A stretch of 64,000 nt of DNA, taken from Gigaspora rosea. Its lineage: Eukaryota; Glomeromycota; Glomeromycetes; Diversisporales; Gigasporaceae. The stretch lies in the NCBI GenBank assembly GCA_003550325.1, contig QKWP01001270.1:28464-92463 (forward strand). The letters run 5' to 3'. A model generated the notes under the pieces. That model was not told where the DNA came from. It ran no database searches and worked only from the letters and a program-made list of their open reading frames with translations. Each line of letters begins with the position of its first letter. Position 1 is the first letter of the stretch. The translations under genes and the position numbers were made by a program. This document shows, piece by piece, positions 13,200-26,060 of the stretch.

Positions 13200-13440
13200 C
13201 CCGTGGGTCAACAGTCGGGTCACCCGTTGCCACGGGTGACCCGACTGGTGACCCATTGGGTGACCCGATGGTTTGATCCATCGGGTGACCCGATAGTTGA
13301 CCCATCGGGTGACCCGATGGTTGACCCATCGGGTGACCTGCAGTTGACCCGTCGGGTGACCCGCGGTTGACCCACCCAGGTGGTCATTATCTCGACCCGG
13401 GTACCCGACCCACCCGCGGGTGACCCGGGTCAAAACACTA
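13200..13440. repeat. right subterminal CGGGTGACCC word array
   Basis: About eight copies of ATCGGGTGACCCGATGGTTG-like units, the reverse complement of the word array at 3197-3453. It ends in the terminal bases CAAAACACTA. It is much more GC-rich than its surroundings. Confidence 0.85.
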
Positions 13441-13847
13441 CGTCTAACTTCATCTAGTACAGAATCTGCAACACAATCGCATAAAGAATACCTTCAAAAA
13501 TGTCAAATGAAAAGGCAAAAAAAAAAGACAAGACGGTATCAGATCTACAAAATCTTGATGAAATTTCCAAATATTTGTCATTACCATTAGTATTGGACAC
13601 TGAAAATCCTTTAGACTAGTGGAAAGCACATTCTTCAAAATTTCCCAAACTTACTAAAATAGCCCAAAAGTATCTCGCAATTCCTGCAATGTCAGTGTCG
13701 AGCGAACGATTGTTTTCGGATGCCGGGAATCTTATTAGTTCTAAAAGAACAAGTTTAGATCCGAATTTAGCAGGTCAAATGTTATTTTTAAAAAAAAATC
13801 TAAAAGCAATGCGCGTTTTTGCGCCAAAATGGGATAATGATGAATAA
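13441..13847 (+). pseudogene. hAT transposase, C-terminal end (split copy 1)
   Basis: Continues the reading of the transposase that stops at 3191; the first bases (CGTCTAAC) are the right target duplication. It encodes the hAT dimerisation domain, with IPAMSVSSERLFSDAG, and ends at TAA 13845-13847. A frameshift lies in the A run near 13517-13526. A TAG at 13617-13619 precedes WKAHSSKF, where relatives usually have a second Trp. Confidence 0.85.
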
Positions 13848-15119
13848 TAACGGGGGTATAGGCATTATCAAAGATGGGAAAAAGGCATTTGAATGATAAT
13901 AAAATCGGAATTAGGGTAACAATTCTAACAGGCAAAATTATCCTAAACGCTGTTATATTATATTATAAAAATTTATTTGCGTAAAGTATGAAATTAAAAT
14001 GAAATATTAAAAAAAGTATTGCTGGCTCTTTTTTTTTTAAAAAAAAAAAAATCTAATACACAAAAGTGCATTAATGTGTTTCATAGATTCAATATAAAAT
14101 TATATATATTTTGCTTCGCTTACTCAATTTGCAACTAGTAAACTTGAAAATGCACGAACTGAAATAGCTACAATGCAAGACCTATGGCGAATTCCTTATA
14201 GCCAATATTTAATACGGTTCGTGATAATGTTAAACCTTCTAATTTGTGAAATGTAATTGCCCAAGCAAGGCGCGTATATGAGAACAGTTATTAGAAAGTT
14301 CAGTTACCTTAACGATTTTTGTGCATAGATTATATCTGATCCGAATTTAAATCCGAATTGATCCGGATTTACCCGGATTCGAATTACTAACCGAATAAAT
14401 TAAAAGGTATACGGATTTTATCCGAATAGCCCTAAAAATTTAGGATCGAAGCTCTAGATGCAACCCTACTGGCTTAGCTGGCTAAACCGGTTTAGCCTTA
14501 ACCGGCTTAAATCACTAGGTATAACAAGCATAGTGGACATTTGTTTTAATTGGTCAAAAAAATGTAAACAAGTAAACAATATGCATAATGTGGATAGTTA
14601 TGCATATCAATTAAATAATGAAGATATGTTGGATCCATGCGATATAATATCAGATATCTTAGTGATCTACGTGATGTGATTTTCGTGACGTATACGACCA
14701 ATAGAAATTAGGACAAATTTTTTAGGTCTAACAGTGTCTATGAAGAGATTGTCGGGTGAAATGATTGCCACCCAATAAATATATTCGAATCTTTGATTTG
14801 GTGTAATGATTATACATTCGAACATTCAAAATTCATTGAACATTTGAAAATTTTATTGAATATTCGAATAATTAATTATTCAACGATTTAGATTTTTATT
14901 CGTATGAACATTTATACACTGGGGATTAACATATTTCGAAAATAAGTGGGAATTTATAAGGACCTATTTTTCAGTTTTAAATTCCGAAACAAAAAAATTA
15001 AATAGGAGTAGCCTATGATAAAATTAACTTCTTTTTGATACATGTTTATTGGTAAACGGGTTAAAAAACAGGATTTATAAGTCACTTGTTTTATCAGAAA
15101 TCGACAAGCCCTATTACCG
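13848..15119. other. non-coding, with an element end near 14454
   Basis: No gene recognised. Words such as ATCCGAATTGATCCGGATT cluster at 14330-14430 and end in TTAGGATCGAAGCTCTA at 14454. These match the ends of the element at 17062-17275 and suggest the right end of a related decayed copy. ATTCGAA words cluster at 14790-14900. Confidence 0.45.
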
Positions 15120-15456
15120 GCATCCACTTATTTGCGCGGGTAATACAAGCTCCTGGAGAGGAAATAGCCAATCGGAGAGTGCAAATTTTGACTATTCCGG
15201 ATCAGCCCGACGAAGAATTCGAACACGCGTAAAAGAAGAAAAAAGCGAAAATACGCAAAAACTAATGTTTAAATCGATCTTGGTGCACTAATTAAAATGA
15301 CGGGAATGAAATTTTACTTATATTAAGCATCACTCTAACCCTATAGCCTCTAACGTTAAGGCCCTAACCCTAAATTTTTATCTCGCGCACTTAGTTTATT
15401 TACAAAATCGGATTCCCTTTTTTATTTTGTGTTACCCGCGCAAATAAGTAAAATGC
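15120..15456. mobile_element. MITE with ACTTATTTGCGCGGGTAA ends
   Basis: Inverted ends of about 30 bases share ACTTATTTGCGCGGGTAA. Flanks TATTACCG (15112-15119) and TACTACCG (15457-15464) form an 8-bp target duplication with one difference. The short open frame across its left end is therefore not a gene. The middle has a few CCCTAACCCTA-like bases, too few to be telomeric. Confidence 0.82.
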
Positions 15457-16671
15457 TACTACCGTATTATTACTATTATTATATATCACATTAAATTATC
15501 TTACTAATCGAATTTATTTAGATAAGTTGTGTACGTACATGTTTCAAACAATTTTTATTTATTCATTCAAATGTGTTTAACCTGAAAAGTATAGGAGTTA
15601 TTTATCAGTCTAAACATTAACAGTGAATAAAATGAATAAATGTTTCGCATATTTATTTCAATCAATTTTATTGGTTGATGGTCACATTTAAATATGCATA
15701 AATAAGCCAATCAGACGGACAAGTTCAAAATTGGTTTTTCACTAGATAGAACCATTGAAACTCTGAAAGAATCTGGACGTCCAATGATGGTTCAGTCATC
15801 CAATGAACAACATTAGTGTATCGTATATCTCCGAATATAAGCAAGCCTCAGTCAAAGATGAGACAAAGTTTATTATTTTACTTATAAAATTAATTAAATT
15901 AGTTTTCAAATTTCGGATTCTTATATTAGGAGATATAAGGAGATATAAGGAGATATAAGGAAATATACGGTATTTCCTGAAACCAAAATTTCAAGTAATT
16001 TTTGATATAATGTATATCATGTGAGAATAGCGCTAACCAAAATTCATTGTTCCTGGTGTACTTTTGAATATAAAATTCTAGATCCGAATGTCTGTAGTAA
16101 TAGAATTCGGATAAACTTTCATAATGCAGTGCAATAATCCACTATCAAAATGTAATATTAACATTTTCAATTTGATAAGTTACGTAAGTGCACTAATTAT
16201 ATTTTTCACGAAATAACGCGCAGGGGGGATATTTCGCGAAAATACATATTTAGTAAACTTTTTGACTGTAGTCTACTGCAGTAATACTCAGGTTATTAAT
16301 AACCACAGATTAAAAATATCCATATTTATTATTATGGTAAAATTAAGATATTTAGTTAACTTATTTGAATATTTTAATTAAACCTTTTTATAAAAAACGA
16401 TTATAAAAAACGATTTTATGTACTACTAATTTTTTTAATAAAATTAAAACTTATATTCAATATATTATTAAGTATATTAATTATTATATTAAAAAAAATA
16501 TAATCTAAACCCTAACTTTATTTTTTAACTAACTAAGCAATTTTAATAAATATATATCGAGTGCTTTAAGGGTCGCGTTACTTTTTTTTTTTAAAAGTTA
16601 TATAGGATACTTTGTATAGGATAGACCATTGTACAGTACAGTACATAATTCCAAATATGGTCAGTTCAAAG
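15457..16671. other. non-coding AT-rich stretch
   Basis: No gene seen. A short tandem AGGAGATATA repeat lies near 15930-15960. Confidence 0.5.
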
Positions 16672-17451
16672 CAGGGACCCGGAAAATTTTGGTTTGGAAA
16701 TTGCAAAAATTTATTTGGACGTTTGGCCAATATTTGGATAAAATTTGGATAAAATCCTCGAATATTTAGAATTATCTGGATTATTTTTCATCAAAAAAAC
16801 TCTGTTGACCAATCAAAAAACATGATTCTGTGTAATCATAACTAGTGAAAAATTTTCCAATTCTGAATTTCGTAGGAAATTTATCAAAATTTATTATTGC
16901 ATAATTGTGGTATGTCTGTCGGCTTCAATCCATGCTTAGATAATTTTTAGTAGGGATTTTTTTTTTTATGTGTTTAAAAAAAAAAATACTATATTGTGTA
17001 AATTAACTCTTGTACTTTTGCGAGAGAACTGGCAAAATTATGAGTGTAAACTTGATGAGCATAGTGTTTCGATCCTAAATTCGAAATCTGGATTGATCCT
17101 TCAATCCAGACAAATTCAGATATCAGGTTAGAGATTTTTACTAGGATTGGTCAAAAGAATTTAAATTATGGACCTAAGGATGTACCCAAAGTAAACTTTA
17201 TACATAATTTAATGCGGATTCAAACCGGATTTGATAGAATCCGGATGGCCTGTCAAAATTAGGATCGAAAAACTAGTAGCACATTTTTATTGTATGTATT
17301 TTTATTGGTCAGAGATCACATGTATAAAGGAAAATTGGTAAAAAATTTGGAAAAATTTGGCCAAAATGCAAAAATTTGGAAATATCAAAATTAGGCCAAA
17401 AATTTGTAATAATTTGGAAAAATTTTATTTCCAAAATTTTCCGGGTCCCTG
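16672..17451. mobile_element. hAT-type MITE, CAGGGACCCGG family
   Basis: Both ends read CAGGGACCCGGAAAATTTTG with no difference. The target duplication GTTCAAAG is perfect (16664-16671 and 17452-17459). Subterminal words are AAAATTTGG. It contains a second element at 17062-17275. Confidence 0.92.
17062..17275. mobile_element. nested MITE, TAGTGTTTCGATCC family
   Basis: Inverted ends TAGTGTTTCGATCCTAA (left) and TAGTTTTTCGATCCTAA (right, reversed), with GGATT/GAATCCGGAT words inside. The 8-bp flanks agree only partly, so the target duplication is not secure. It is inserted in the element at 16672-17451. Confidence 0.75.
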
Positions 17452-18690
17452 GTTCAAAGCTATGACGTATGTGTTTAGTGACTTTTTTGAAATACACAGT
17501 ATAACAAAGTTTTTTGTCGTGTAACATTATATTAAATTCCCCAGTTAGTTTAATTAGTTTACTTACGCACGTACGTTACGTACTTACTTACAGTAACATA
17601 GATAAGTTTTTTTTTTTCACTTTGATAATTCAATACTAAACCATATCTATATGTTATTTAAATTAATGTTTGTATTTCGTGTCAACCTAATGCATAAATA
17701 GGGGAGAAAGTTTTTATTAATACCATAATTGATTGAGATTTTCCAATCCGATTTTAAGTGTTAAATCTATATATGGAATTAAAGTTCGAATAAAAATAAT
17801 AAAAATGTAAGGGAAACAAGAGTAATAATAATCTAAGAGATTATGATATATGTAGTAGGCGCGAAAAATTTTTGTGTAAATATTATTTAAGTATAATAAA
17901 AAAAAAAACTTATTAATGACTTATATAATATATATATATTTATATATGCTTATATATCAGATATGTTTATATATGTTAAATTTATTGATTATTTCTCCAA
18001 CATGCATATCTGATATATGTATATATGTACTGTACGTACGTAAGTAAGTACCAGTTAATTTATCTCAATATTGATGCTTTTCCGCCATTCCTTTGTTGTA
18101 ATCTCGTTGCGAATTACCTAATGCAGTATTGTAGACTATTCCAATTTAAATAATGTGTAAAAAAAAAAAACCTTGGCATTCATAATTTTAATCAAAGGCG
18201 CGCGACTAAAATTTCAAGTTTTTATTTTTTTTTTCGGATTTTTTTTTACTAAAGTAGTTAAGTAAACTACTGTATTTGGTTAAAATAATTTGTTGAATAA
18301 GATATAATTAATAATTTGTGATAATAAATCATAATAATAATAAGGATAACATATAGTGTGTGTGATAAATAAAAATGGGTGGAAAAAAACAAAATCATGT
18401 ACAACAATAATTAAATTAAAAAAAATCATATACATAATATTTATTTTACCTATGAACAAATGATAGAGACTATACAAATAATGAAGTAATAAACCTAATA
18501 CTGTATTAATGCAGCCAAAAGTGAAGGCAATCTAATCTAATCATAAAGTTCTAAAAAAATGAATGAATACAACGTCAACGGAATAAAAAAAAAAAAAAAA
18601 AAAAAANNNNNAAAAAAAAAAAAAAAAAGAAAAACTTAATAATAATAATAATTAATATAATATTAATATAATATTAATATAATTATAATA
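17452..18690. other. non-coding 3' flank of the BTB-TLDc gene
   Basis: AT-rich with poly-A/T runs and a GTACGTACGTAAGTAAG stretch near 18025. An A run at about 18588-18628 contains five undetermined bases (18607-18611), probably an assembly gap in a homopolymer. Confidence 0.6.
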
Positions 18691-20437
18691 TTAATAATAT
18701 TTTTGACAAATTTCAACGCGAAAGATTTCATAATCATCAATTTCAAAAAGACCAGATTGTTCGGTAATATTGTCATCATAATCACGTTGTTTACAATAAG
18801 CAAGACGATTTTGTAATTGTAAATCAGTTTTTCCGAAACATGGACCATAAAACCTTGAAAATTTTAAAGATGGCCCTGGAGTTATAAAACGGTTCTTGGC
18901 GGTCTTAATAAAATTTCCATTTCCTTTATTATTATTATTATTAAAGCATTTCTTTTTTTTAATTCGTTTAGGTCTAGCCACTTTTGCATTTTCTCTATCA
19001 CCATATTTATCACACAAAGAAAAAATAAAAGCGTGTTCATCATGTTGAGTTGTTGAAAATACCATTGGAGATTTCCAAGAAAAACAATTATAACCTCCAA
19101 TAATTTGACAAGAATCTTTAAGTTTAATTAAAATTAAAGTTGGAGCACCATAATCATCACACCATCTATGAAAAGTATTTGGAGAATAACCATCTCTACT
19201 TGCTCTTAAAATTAAAGAGAAATTGAAATCATAAGCTTTTGGAAATTCACCACAAGATTTTCCTTTAATCCAATCAGATATTTGAGGTAAATGAGAAATT
19301 GTAATTATTGTTGAATCAATTTGTTGAAAACGTTTTGAAGTAGTAATAATTTCAACATTTTCAAGATTTTTCTCATTATCATCAATATTATCAATATTAT
19401 CAACATTATCATCAAGATTTTTATCATATTCATTAGTTGGAAGTTTAGATAAAATATCTTTTGGTAAAATTTCAGTAAAAGGTTTAACATATTTATAAAG
19501 ATCTCTTTTTGATATATGTTCAAATCTAACTAAAGGAATAATATTAATTAAACTAGATTTTAAGAGCTCCCAATCATCTTGAGTCCAATCTTCAATATTC
19601 GAATCAGATAAATAAGGTACTTTAGAAATACCCCATTCAATTACAGTATCCCAAATAGAAATTTCCGACATTTGAAGAGTATCCATTTTTAATAATAAAG
19701 AAAAAATGGATTCATCAACCAAATGAATGGTATGATAATTTAAAAGTAAGGATGGTTCTTCACAAAGTAGGTTTAAACAAAAGTCACGTAATAAATTTAA
19801 AGTTGGTATAGTAGTTATTATTTTATAAACTAATAAAAAATTATTACGTAACCATTCAGAACGATTAGTTATTAAGAATTTTTGTTCGTGTAATGATAAT
19901 CGATTAAGGTTTAATTCATCTGCAGCAACTATACGATTTAAACAACTTTTTCCATCAGTTGGAGCGCCTTCGAATATTAATTTGTCCGTATATATATGAC
20001 TAATAATGTTGTTAATGGTAATGATGAGGTTGTAAAGGTTGTTAAGGTTGTTAAGGTTGTTAAGGTTGTTAAGGTGAAGAAAAGAAGAAAGAAATTGTAA
20101 ATTATATGTTATACGTTATAATATGTTATATTTTTTAATGCGATAATTTTTTAATAATACCATTTTAGTAACAACGGAATAAAAATAAATCTTCAACTTA
20201 CTTTAATAAAAAATTAAATACTTCAGGAGAGATAGTTGGTATAGTTAACATTATTCTATCATCTTGTTTTCTCACCCATTCGCTTGACAAAGCAACTTGA
20301 AAATATTTTGATCTACTTTTTAACACTTCGGAATGTAAAGAAAATGAAATAACGTTTGGAGGATCGCCAACATAAATTATTACATCATGATCTATATCTT
20401 CTTTTTGATAAAATTTTTCTAAATTATACGTCTCCAT
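18691..20437 (-). CDS. BTB-BACK-TLDc domain protein
   Basis: Two exons, 20437-20202 and 19999-18691, joined by a GTAAGT-AG intron (20000-20201), give 514 residues from ATG 20437. A BTB domain is at about residues 18-90 (HDVIIYVGD...FSLHSEVLKSRSKYF). A BACK-like helical segment is at about 100-200 (FCLNLLCEEPSLL). A TLDc domain fills the last 200 residues (FNFSLILRASRDGYS, WCDDYGAPTLILIKL, IIGGYNCFSW). BTB domains mediate dimerisation and often recruit Cullin-3; TLDc domains are linked to oxidative-stress proteins and V-ATPase binding. This combination is heavily amplified in Rhizophagus. The substrate is unknown. An Asn run (CFNNNNNKGNGN) sits in a TLDc loop. The frame is intact. Confidence 0.92.
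20038..20073. repeat. 9-base tandem repeat in the BTB-TLDc intron
   Basis: Four exact copies of GTTGTTAAG, with degenerate copies on both sides, lie within the intron 20000-20201. They are likely length-variable between strains. Confidence 0.8.
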
Positions 20438-22799
20438 GTTTTTTTTTTTGGTTTTTTTTTTTTTTTTGGAATAATTTGAAATAAAAAAAAAGAAATAATT
20501 TGTTAAAGAAAGGATTTTTTTTTTATAAATTTATTTTGATCATTCAATCATTACAAGAGGGCCCCCCTTTTCTATTTTCAAAGCTATATTTATATATTTG
20601 TAGGTTGATATATAATTATGTAAAACGATATCATCTACATATATATATATATAAATCTTGCTTTAGTGATATAATTTAATGCATAAGTTAAAAAGTCAGT
20701 ACATTATACAAACACATATACCGGTATATATATATACATATACATATACTTTATACATATAAAAAAAAAAAAACTTTTGAATCACACAAAATAGTTTTAC
20801 AGTCTTATCACTCACTATACATAGTTATTTTTTTCATAGTTTACATAATTTAAAGTTGAACAATGAAACCTTATCAAAATATTATCTAAATTTTGCTCCG
20901 GACGAATCCGATGCCTTATTTAATAAATAAAAAAGAAAAATAGATCATCAAAATACAAGATATTCTATTTTTTTTTATTATTATTATCATCATTAAAAAA
21001 AAAAATTAAACGGATAATAACGATAATAAATTACCCTTAATCACACATTAATTTTACTATTTTTAGTGCCAAGTTTTGTAATCATTTTCGGGGGAATCTT
21101 TTACAAATTACAGGGATAACTCCTATTTATCCAAAATAAGTCTCATGTTATGTAATCAGAATATCATGCACTAAATTTTCTTTCTACAAATAAAATTGTG
21201 AATTCGTCTTTCTTATTGCATAAAATGTATTTGATAAAAATAGTTTAAAATATTTTTAAATTTATGATAATAATGATAATAATAATGTTAATAATAATGA
21301 TAATAATGATAATAATGATAATATCACAATTCTAGTATGAACGTGCGTACGTACAGTACGTGCGTATCTACATATACTATACTTACTATACTTAATAATT
21401 TTAACAGTTATTAACAATTGATTATTGATTATTGTATGGTACAAATAAATCCCTTTTAGATTTGCAGGGAAAAAACGTCATAAATGACCTATGACGATTA
21501 AATATGTTGGATGGACAGCCGATACTCACATGGATGACGTATGGTATGTCGGAGTTGTTTCCTAGATGCAATGGCCGAAGCTGCACGTGGAATATTGTGC
21601 AAAGTGTACTTATGATCTCAATTTTGCATGCTTTATGTTATATTGTTATATAATAAAGTTTATAATTTAGTTAATGTGTACCCAATACTGTTTCGGTATA
21701 ATTCTCCCGACATTTAAATAGTATGTAGAAAAATTTCATATCGGGTTATTTTAAATCTAAAAGGTTTTCTCTGTTTAGTATTCTCATAGTGATTATATGT
21801 AACATAATAACATATGTGTGTTCGTATGTACTGTATGTATCTGTGCGAAACATTGAAGGATAATATGTATATTGTATAATTTATGGATTTTATGCAATTT
21901 ATGGTAATTTATGCCAATTTATGCCAATTTATGGTAATTTACTAGGATTGCTCCTTAGTTTATTCATTAATTTTTGTGCATGCCTATTAATATAACGTTT
22001 TAGGAACAACAACATAAATATAACATTTTATACTTTTTAGGCCCGAATTTATTTTAAATTACATTTAAATATATACAATCTATCTTTTAAACATACATTC
22101 ACAAAAAAAAAATGAATAAAGTTTTTTTTAAAAAAAAAAATCTAACTATAAAAGTTATTAATATTATGTATAATTGTTATACTTAATTAGGAATACATTA
22201 ACTCAAAAAGGAATTTTTTCTATACTTTCAACCTTATCGTTAGCATGTCTATGAAATAACTCTTTATTGTTATACTTTTTTCCTTAAATTTCTTTAATGT
22301 CAACTTTAATTCTATAAAAGTTTTTTTAAAAAAAAAAAAAATTCTAAAAATATAATTGTCTGAAACATAGCAGATAGTGAAGGATAAATGAGCGCCGTAA
22401 AACGAAAACCTGGAATTCTTGATCTTTGGATATTCACTTTCAGGAAACATGATTATCAAATTCTTTATACTGTTATAAGCTCGTTTTTCCTGAAAATGAA
22501 ACTTTTCAAGAAATTCAAAGTTTTCATACTGCGGCATTATCACATGACTACCTGTTAATATGTGGGCGTTTTGCTAAAAATAAAAATCGAGCTTTTACTA
22601 AATTTATAATTTGTAACTTTTCTACATAATTAAAAATCGGAAGTAATCGGCATTGAACCTCAAGGTGTGTCACGGGATTACCCAGTATACTTCGACCAAT
22701 CAAATCTGTAATTTTTTTATTAACCCGGATTAGTCCGAAGTCCGAACAACAAAAATCTTTCAAATTCAATTACAGTACAGAATTATCTTTATTGCAAAG
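20438..22799. other. non-coding upstream region of the BTB-TLDc gene
   Basis: No gene recognised. It contains T runs just upstream of the BTB start, ATAT microsatellites near 20640 and 20730, a GATAAT/AATAAT microsatellite at 21262-21325, a GTACGTAC stretch near 21345 and short ATGGTAATTT/ATGCCAATTT repeats at 21900-21945. Confidence 0.5.
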
Positions 22800-23095
22800 T
22801 GCTAGCGTGATAATTAATGTAGAATGATAATGTAGAAGATAATAATGTACAGTAGCATGATAATTTAGCATGATAATGTACAGTAGCATAATAATGTAGT
22901 GTGATAATGTAGCATAATAATGTAGTGTGATAATGTAGCATAATAATGTAGTGTGATAATGTAGCATAATAATGTAGTGTGATCATGTAGCATAATAATG
23001 TAGTGTGATAATGTAGCATAATAATGTAGTGTGATAATGTATTGTGATGATAATGTATTGTGATAATGTAACGTGATAATGTAGTGTGATGACAT
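22800..23095. repeat. minisatellite, 13-base unit in 26-base pairs
   Basis: Alternating AATGTAGTGTGAT and AATGTAGCATAAT units repeat with few changes across almost 300 bases and degenerate at both ends. Frames on the minus strand here (YIITLHYYATLSH repeats) simply reflect the repeat and are not genes. Confidence 0.9.
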
Positions 23096-24239
23096 CATCA
23101 GAAACAAAACTCAGTTCCGAAATTTTGTGAAATCTTGTGAAATCTTTGTATGAAATCTCGTGTTATTTCAAATTTACTAAATACGTAAATTCCATTTTAC
23201 CACGTTATACAGTAACCTAGCTTAGAAATTCTTTATTTCAAAAGACAATGAAAATTCTACAATTTAAAATTTCGTTCTTTATTATTGGTTCCAACCATAA
23301 TTTTTTTTAGATTATCAATTCAATTTGTAAATTTTTTTGTTCAAAAATTTATTCAAAATTTGTATCAAAAAAAATAATAATAATAATAATAATTAACTGT
23401 TAAAAAATATAATATCTTTATTCAACTTTTAAATTTAAAAACATAAATTTTTTGACATATAAAAAGTATTTTTTTTTCACCGCTGCACTATCTGCTATGC
23501 CAGGTATTTACGTATGTTATCGTACGATTTTTTTTTTAAAAGTTTTAAAAATTTTAACTGAATTTAGGGATAAGAATATAATTTAAAAAAGTTATTAGAT
23601 TATTAGTAACACGAGTACGCGTCATTTGTCATATGTAACAATATTTTTATTTTATTATTCTGAGAAAATAATAAACCTATCTTCTCAAGAGCGCGTAGTT
23701 CCATGTATTCTCCGAGAACGGGAAAACATTTCATTATTTACGCCTTGGCGATAATATTTTGGTGATAATATATTTTGTTTTATTTTTTTTATTATTTATT
23801 TAAGTAAAATAAAATTTTATTTGTAAAATTTAATTGAAATGTTGAAAGGTCAAATCGCATGATTTCCTTTGGTAATTCTATCTTATCTTACACTACTTAC
23901 TCTTTTTAAAAACCTGATGGTAACACATTCGATAAATAATCACATATCACCTATATTTTGTCAAAAGAAATTGACTTTGGGCTTTCAAAGTTTATAAAGT
24001 TTATCATTTATGATTTACCGGATTTGGCCTTTGAAAAACCTGACGCCATTTCAAATATTAAATTTGTCATGGGCTGAACGGGGTAAATAATAAATATAAT
24101 CTAATTGAAATTCCCATGCCTCATTTTTCTTGTAATACTTATTTGGTATTGTATTTGTGTTATTTCTCTGGATGATTAATCATGAAGATCATAAGATCTC
24201 CCCATTCATGATATCAGATATGAGTGCCAAAAAAAGTAA
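23096..24239. other. non-coding AT-rich stretch
   Basis: No gene or ordered repeat seen. Confidence 0.5.
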
Positions 24240-24459
24240 CTTGTAAAATTCTCGAAATAGCGGCTATTCCCAAATACGCCCATGGGCGTTATTTTTGAAT
24301 ATAGGTTAAATTTTTTTGAATTGCTGCTACGTTTTATAAGGTCAATTGTTGATTTTTAATAGATTAAACTATACATTTAACGTGATATTAAATGTATAGA
24401 GGGCGCGCGCGTTATTTATACTATTTTTAGAGGGTGCTTGCTATTTCGAGAATTTACAG
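24240..24459. mobile_element. MITE with TTCTCGAAATAGC ends
   Basis: Inverted ends CTTGTAAAATTCTCGAAATAGC-like, differing by small indels. They are flanked by TAA on both sides (24237-24239 and 24460-24462). A 3-bp TWA duplication is typical of the PIF/Harbinger group, so that assignment is suggested. Confidence 0.7.
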
Positions 24460-26060
24460 TAAATTATTTCTTTGAATATTTCTTTTTAAATTTTACGTTT
24501 AACAAAAAATGCATTTATTTTAAAAAATTCAAAATTTAATACCCATTGTTTTAATTGTTTAATTTCTTTATAGTTTGTTTGAAGATATTTTTTTAAGATA
24601 TTTTAATTCAAAAATAATTCTCAAAGAACATAATTTTCTCTAAAATAACGATAACGATAGGTATAAACAACAAATAGAAAACAGTGTATTATTATTTTAT
24701 AAAAACTTTTTAGTTTTTAAGTTATTTATTATTAATAAATTGGAAGAATATTAATATTCAAAATTATTGTACTATATACAGTACAGTATAAAAAAAATAG
24801 AAAGTTTTATAATTTATAACTATTTAAAAAAAATTTAAATTTTTATCATTGCTTTACTATTAGTAATGTATTTTTTTTTTAAATGTTGAAGGTGAAGTAA
24901 TGTATTTTAGTTATGAATATTCATAATATTATAATTATAATTAATTCAATTTGATAAATTTCTAGTAATTATATACAATATAGGCCAGAATCTACTAGTA
25001 GTTATCTTATATAGATTATATATTTATTATATATTTTGTTTTTGTTTTTTTTTTGGTTAAAGTTTATTCAAGTTTTATAAATAAATAAAAATTTAAAAGC
25101 TTTTAATATTTGATATATTAATGAATTACAAATAATTTTTAATTATCTAATTAAATAGTTATCAAGTAAGTTTATTATTATTTTATAATATTTCAAGTTC
25201 TGAACTTTACAATATAAAACTTTGAATAATTAATAGTAAAAACAGATCTCCTACTAAAATTAAATTTTACTAACTTATTTAATATATATTTTAAATGATT
25301 TAAGTATTATATTTAATAATTACAGTAGTATAAAAAAAAAATTATGTTTTATCTATTTTTTAATTTAATTTAATTTGCTAAATTATTTTTATCTAAAAAT
25401 AAAAAATTTTATAGTTTAAAAATATATAATTTAAAAAACTTAAAGAAAAAATTTTTAATAAAAATTTTATACTAAAGATTTTTATAATTTTAAAAAATTT
25501 TTATAATTAAATTAATAAAATAAAATTAAAAAATATTTTTTTATTTTTACTGAAACGTATTATGGTGTTTTGCCACCTTAATTACCGGTAATATGCAGTG
25601 CCCTAATTTGAGGTAAAAATTTTATATAAAAAACTTGTAAAAACTGAAAAAATCTATAAAAACATTTAATAGGTGCAAACTATCATAGGTGCGTTTTATA
25701 ATAAATCTTAAATAATTATCAAGATATTTTTTTTAAAAAAAAAAAAATCATTTATTTAATATTTCAAAATTGTTATTAAGAAACCAATATTGTACTTTTA
25801 AATAAAAGATTTAGCACTTAATTTTATATAAAAATTAGACTTCTTTTCTTATATTAAACACTATATTTTATGAATAAAAACTTTTATTATTATATATTTT
25901 TATTAAATTATACACAAAAATTAATGAAATAATTGCTTATTTTTTTATTATTAAAATTTCTTAATATAATTTGTATTAATTTTAATAATTTTAATTGCAA
26001 AAATCTCTAAAATACAAGAAATTTTATTGCCAATTAATTTGCATTTAGAAAAGGTTGATG
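24460..26060. other. extremely AT-rich non-coding stretch
   Basis: Long A/T tracts with few G or C. No gene or repeat structure that I can support. Confidence 0.5.

Larger units (their letters stand above)
3192..13440. mobile_element. 10.2-kb hAT-type element inserted in hAT copy 1
   Basis: Flanked by 8-bp target duplications, CGTCTAAA at 3184-3191 and CGTCTAAC at 13441-13448. The ends are inverted: the left has ACCCGGGTCACCC at about 3200, the right ends GGGTGACCCGGGT then CAAAACACTA. The outermost bases of the left end have decayed. Both ends carry arrays of GGGTCACCCG-type words in opposite orientation (3200-3450 and 13200-13430). Inside lie a minus-strand hAT transposase (7369-9726), two or more later MITEs and a tandem array. 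The host transposase reads on across the insertion, which shows both the boundaries and the relative age. Whether the internal transposase belongs to these ends is inferred from its central position. Confidence 0.8.

Noticed and set aside
15049..15291. Open frame of 80 codons
   Set aside because: It crosses the terminal repeat of the MITE at 15120-15456 and has no start or family signal.
15335..15385. Telomere-like CCCTAA/TTAGGG bases (also near 27998, 31150 and 45540)
   Set aside because: Only one to three units each, inside MITEs or plain non-coding DNA; not a telomere or a clear interstitial array.
18607..18611. Five N within poly-A as a biological break
   Set aside because: A short gap in a homopolymer is best explained by assembly.
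22800..23095. CRISPR-like array
   Set aside because: Units of 13 or 26 bases without unique spacers; a eukaryotic minisatellite.
22770..23107. Minus-strand YIITLHYYATLSH-type frames
   Set aside because: Direct translation of the 13-base minisatellite in several frames.
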